This document shows, one piece after another, positions 63,930-64,000 of a stretch of DNA of 64,000 nt. A program made the position numbers and the translations under genes. Where the stretch lies: contig NC_088314.1 in NCBI RefSeq assembly GCF_910592395.1, forward strand, positions 17,703,998 through 17,767,997. The letters run 5' to 3'. The DNA is from Lineus longissimus. Taxonomy: Eukaryota > Nemertea > Pilidiophora > Heteronemertea > Lineidae. Position 1 is the stretch's first letter; the number at the start of each line of letters is the position of its first letter. The notes beneath the pieces are model-generated. The model ran no database searches. It was not told the origin of the DNA and was given only the letters and a program-made list of their open reading frames with translations.

Positions 63930-64000
63930 GTATGCCATTTTTGTGTAATATTAGACTGCTTTAAAAAATGTTCATTTAGTTGCTTATTCTCTGCACCGAT
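63930..64000 (+). other. Intron after mucin exon 7 (cut by window end)
   Basis: It copies the first 71 bp of the 133-bp type II intron, except that ctttacagatg in the sister copies reads ctttaaaaaatg here. The expected SEA exon would begin about 60 bp past the window end. Confidence 0.7.

Larger units (their letters stand above)
1..64000 (+). other. Giant modular SEA/PAN-like mucin gene, partial at both ends
   Basis: All convincing coding sequence belongs to one plus-strand exon series: mucin exon, three SEA exons, one PAN-like exon, repeated six times and followed by a seventh mucin exon. Splice phases are the same in every cassette: mucin 1-1, SEA exons 1-0, 0-2 and 2-1, PAN 1-1. Joining the exons therefore gives one open frame of about 17,400 codons. 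No signal peptide, stop codon in frame, polyadenylation site or promoter was seen between cassettes, which favours one gene over a row of separate genes. Alternating large Pro/Thr/Ser exons with SEA and cysteine-rich modules suggests a gel-forming or cell-surface mucin. The tissue and the host species cannot be told from the sequence. Confidence 0.8.

Noticed and set aside
1-64000. A tandem array of seven separate mucin genes
   Set aside because: No first exons, signal peptides, stops in frame or poly(A) sites lie between cassettes, and each PAN-like domain needs a cysteine from the next mucin exon. Transcript data could still change this view.
1-64000. tRNA, rRNA, transposase or viral genes
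   Set aside because: None recognised on either strand; the non-mucin sequence is accounted for by SEA/PAN exons and their introns.

Overview
The window looks like metazoan nuclear DNA: spliceosomal GT/AG introns, extracellular domain types, and no prokaryotic signals. A marine invertebrate is likely and I lean weakly to a cnidarian, but the sequence does not settle this. Nearly all of it appears to be one plus-strand gene for a giant secreted or membrane-associated mucin-like protein. The gene enters from the left in mid-exon and leaves to the right in an intron. No first exon, signal peptide, promoter, transmembrane exon, last exon or poly(A) signal is visible.

The layout is one cassette repeated: (i) a huge exon encoding Thr-rich TTTxEP hexapeptides; (ii) three small exons encoding one SEA domain (about 115 residues); (iii) one 222-bp exon encoding a cysteine-rich PAN/apple-like domain. 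Mucin exons lie at 1-6611 (partial), 9558-17615, 20297-26251, 28934-35110, 37365-47474, 49735-56727 and 58983-63929. Six SEA+PAN blocks separate them. Mucin exons, PAN exons and the SEA exon trio all begin and end in phase 1, so the frame stays open through every junction. The predicted coding sequence in the window sums to about 52.25 kb, roughly 17,400 codons, and the gene is incomplete at both ends.

The cassettes fall into a divergent first one, a type I pair (after mucin exons 2 and 3) and a type II trio (after exons 4, 5 and 6). Copies within a type are almost identical, introns included, which shows recent tandem duplication by units of about 8.6, 12.4 and 9.2 kb. Mucin exon 4 is a visible chimera of type II and type I repeats. 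Exon 5 (10,110 bp) has an internal duplication of about 4.1 kb, and exon 6 carries a 942-bp unit about two and a half times. Each SEA domain keeps a Gly-Ser at the usual autoproteolysis position, so the product may be a chain of glycosylated blocks joined by cleaved but non-covalently held SEA domains, with disulfide-rich PAN-like knots between them.

The many other open frames in the mucin exons, on both strands, are shadows of an 18-bp repeat that lacks stop codons in several frames.
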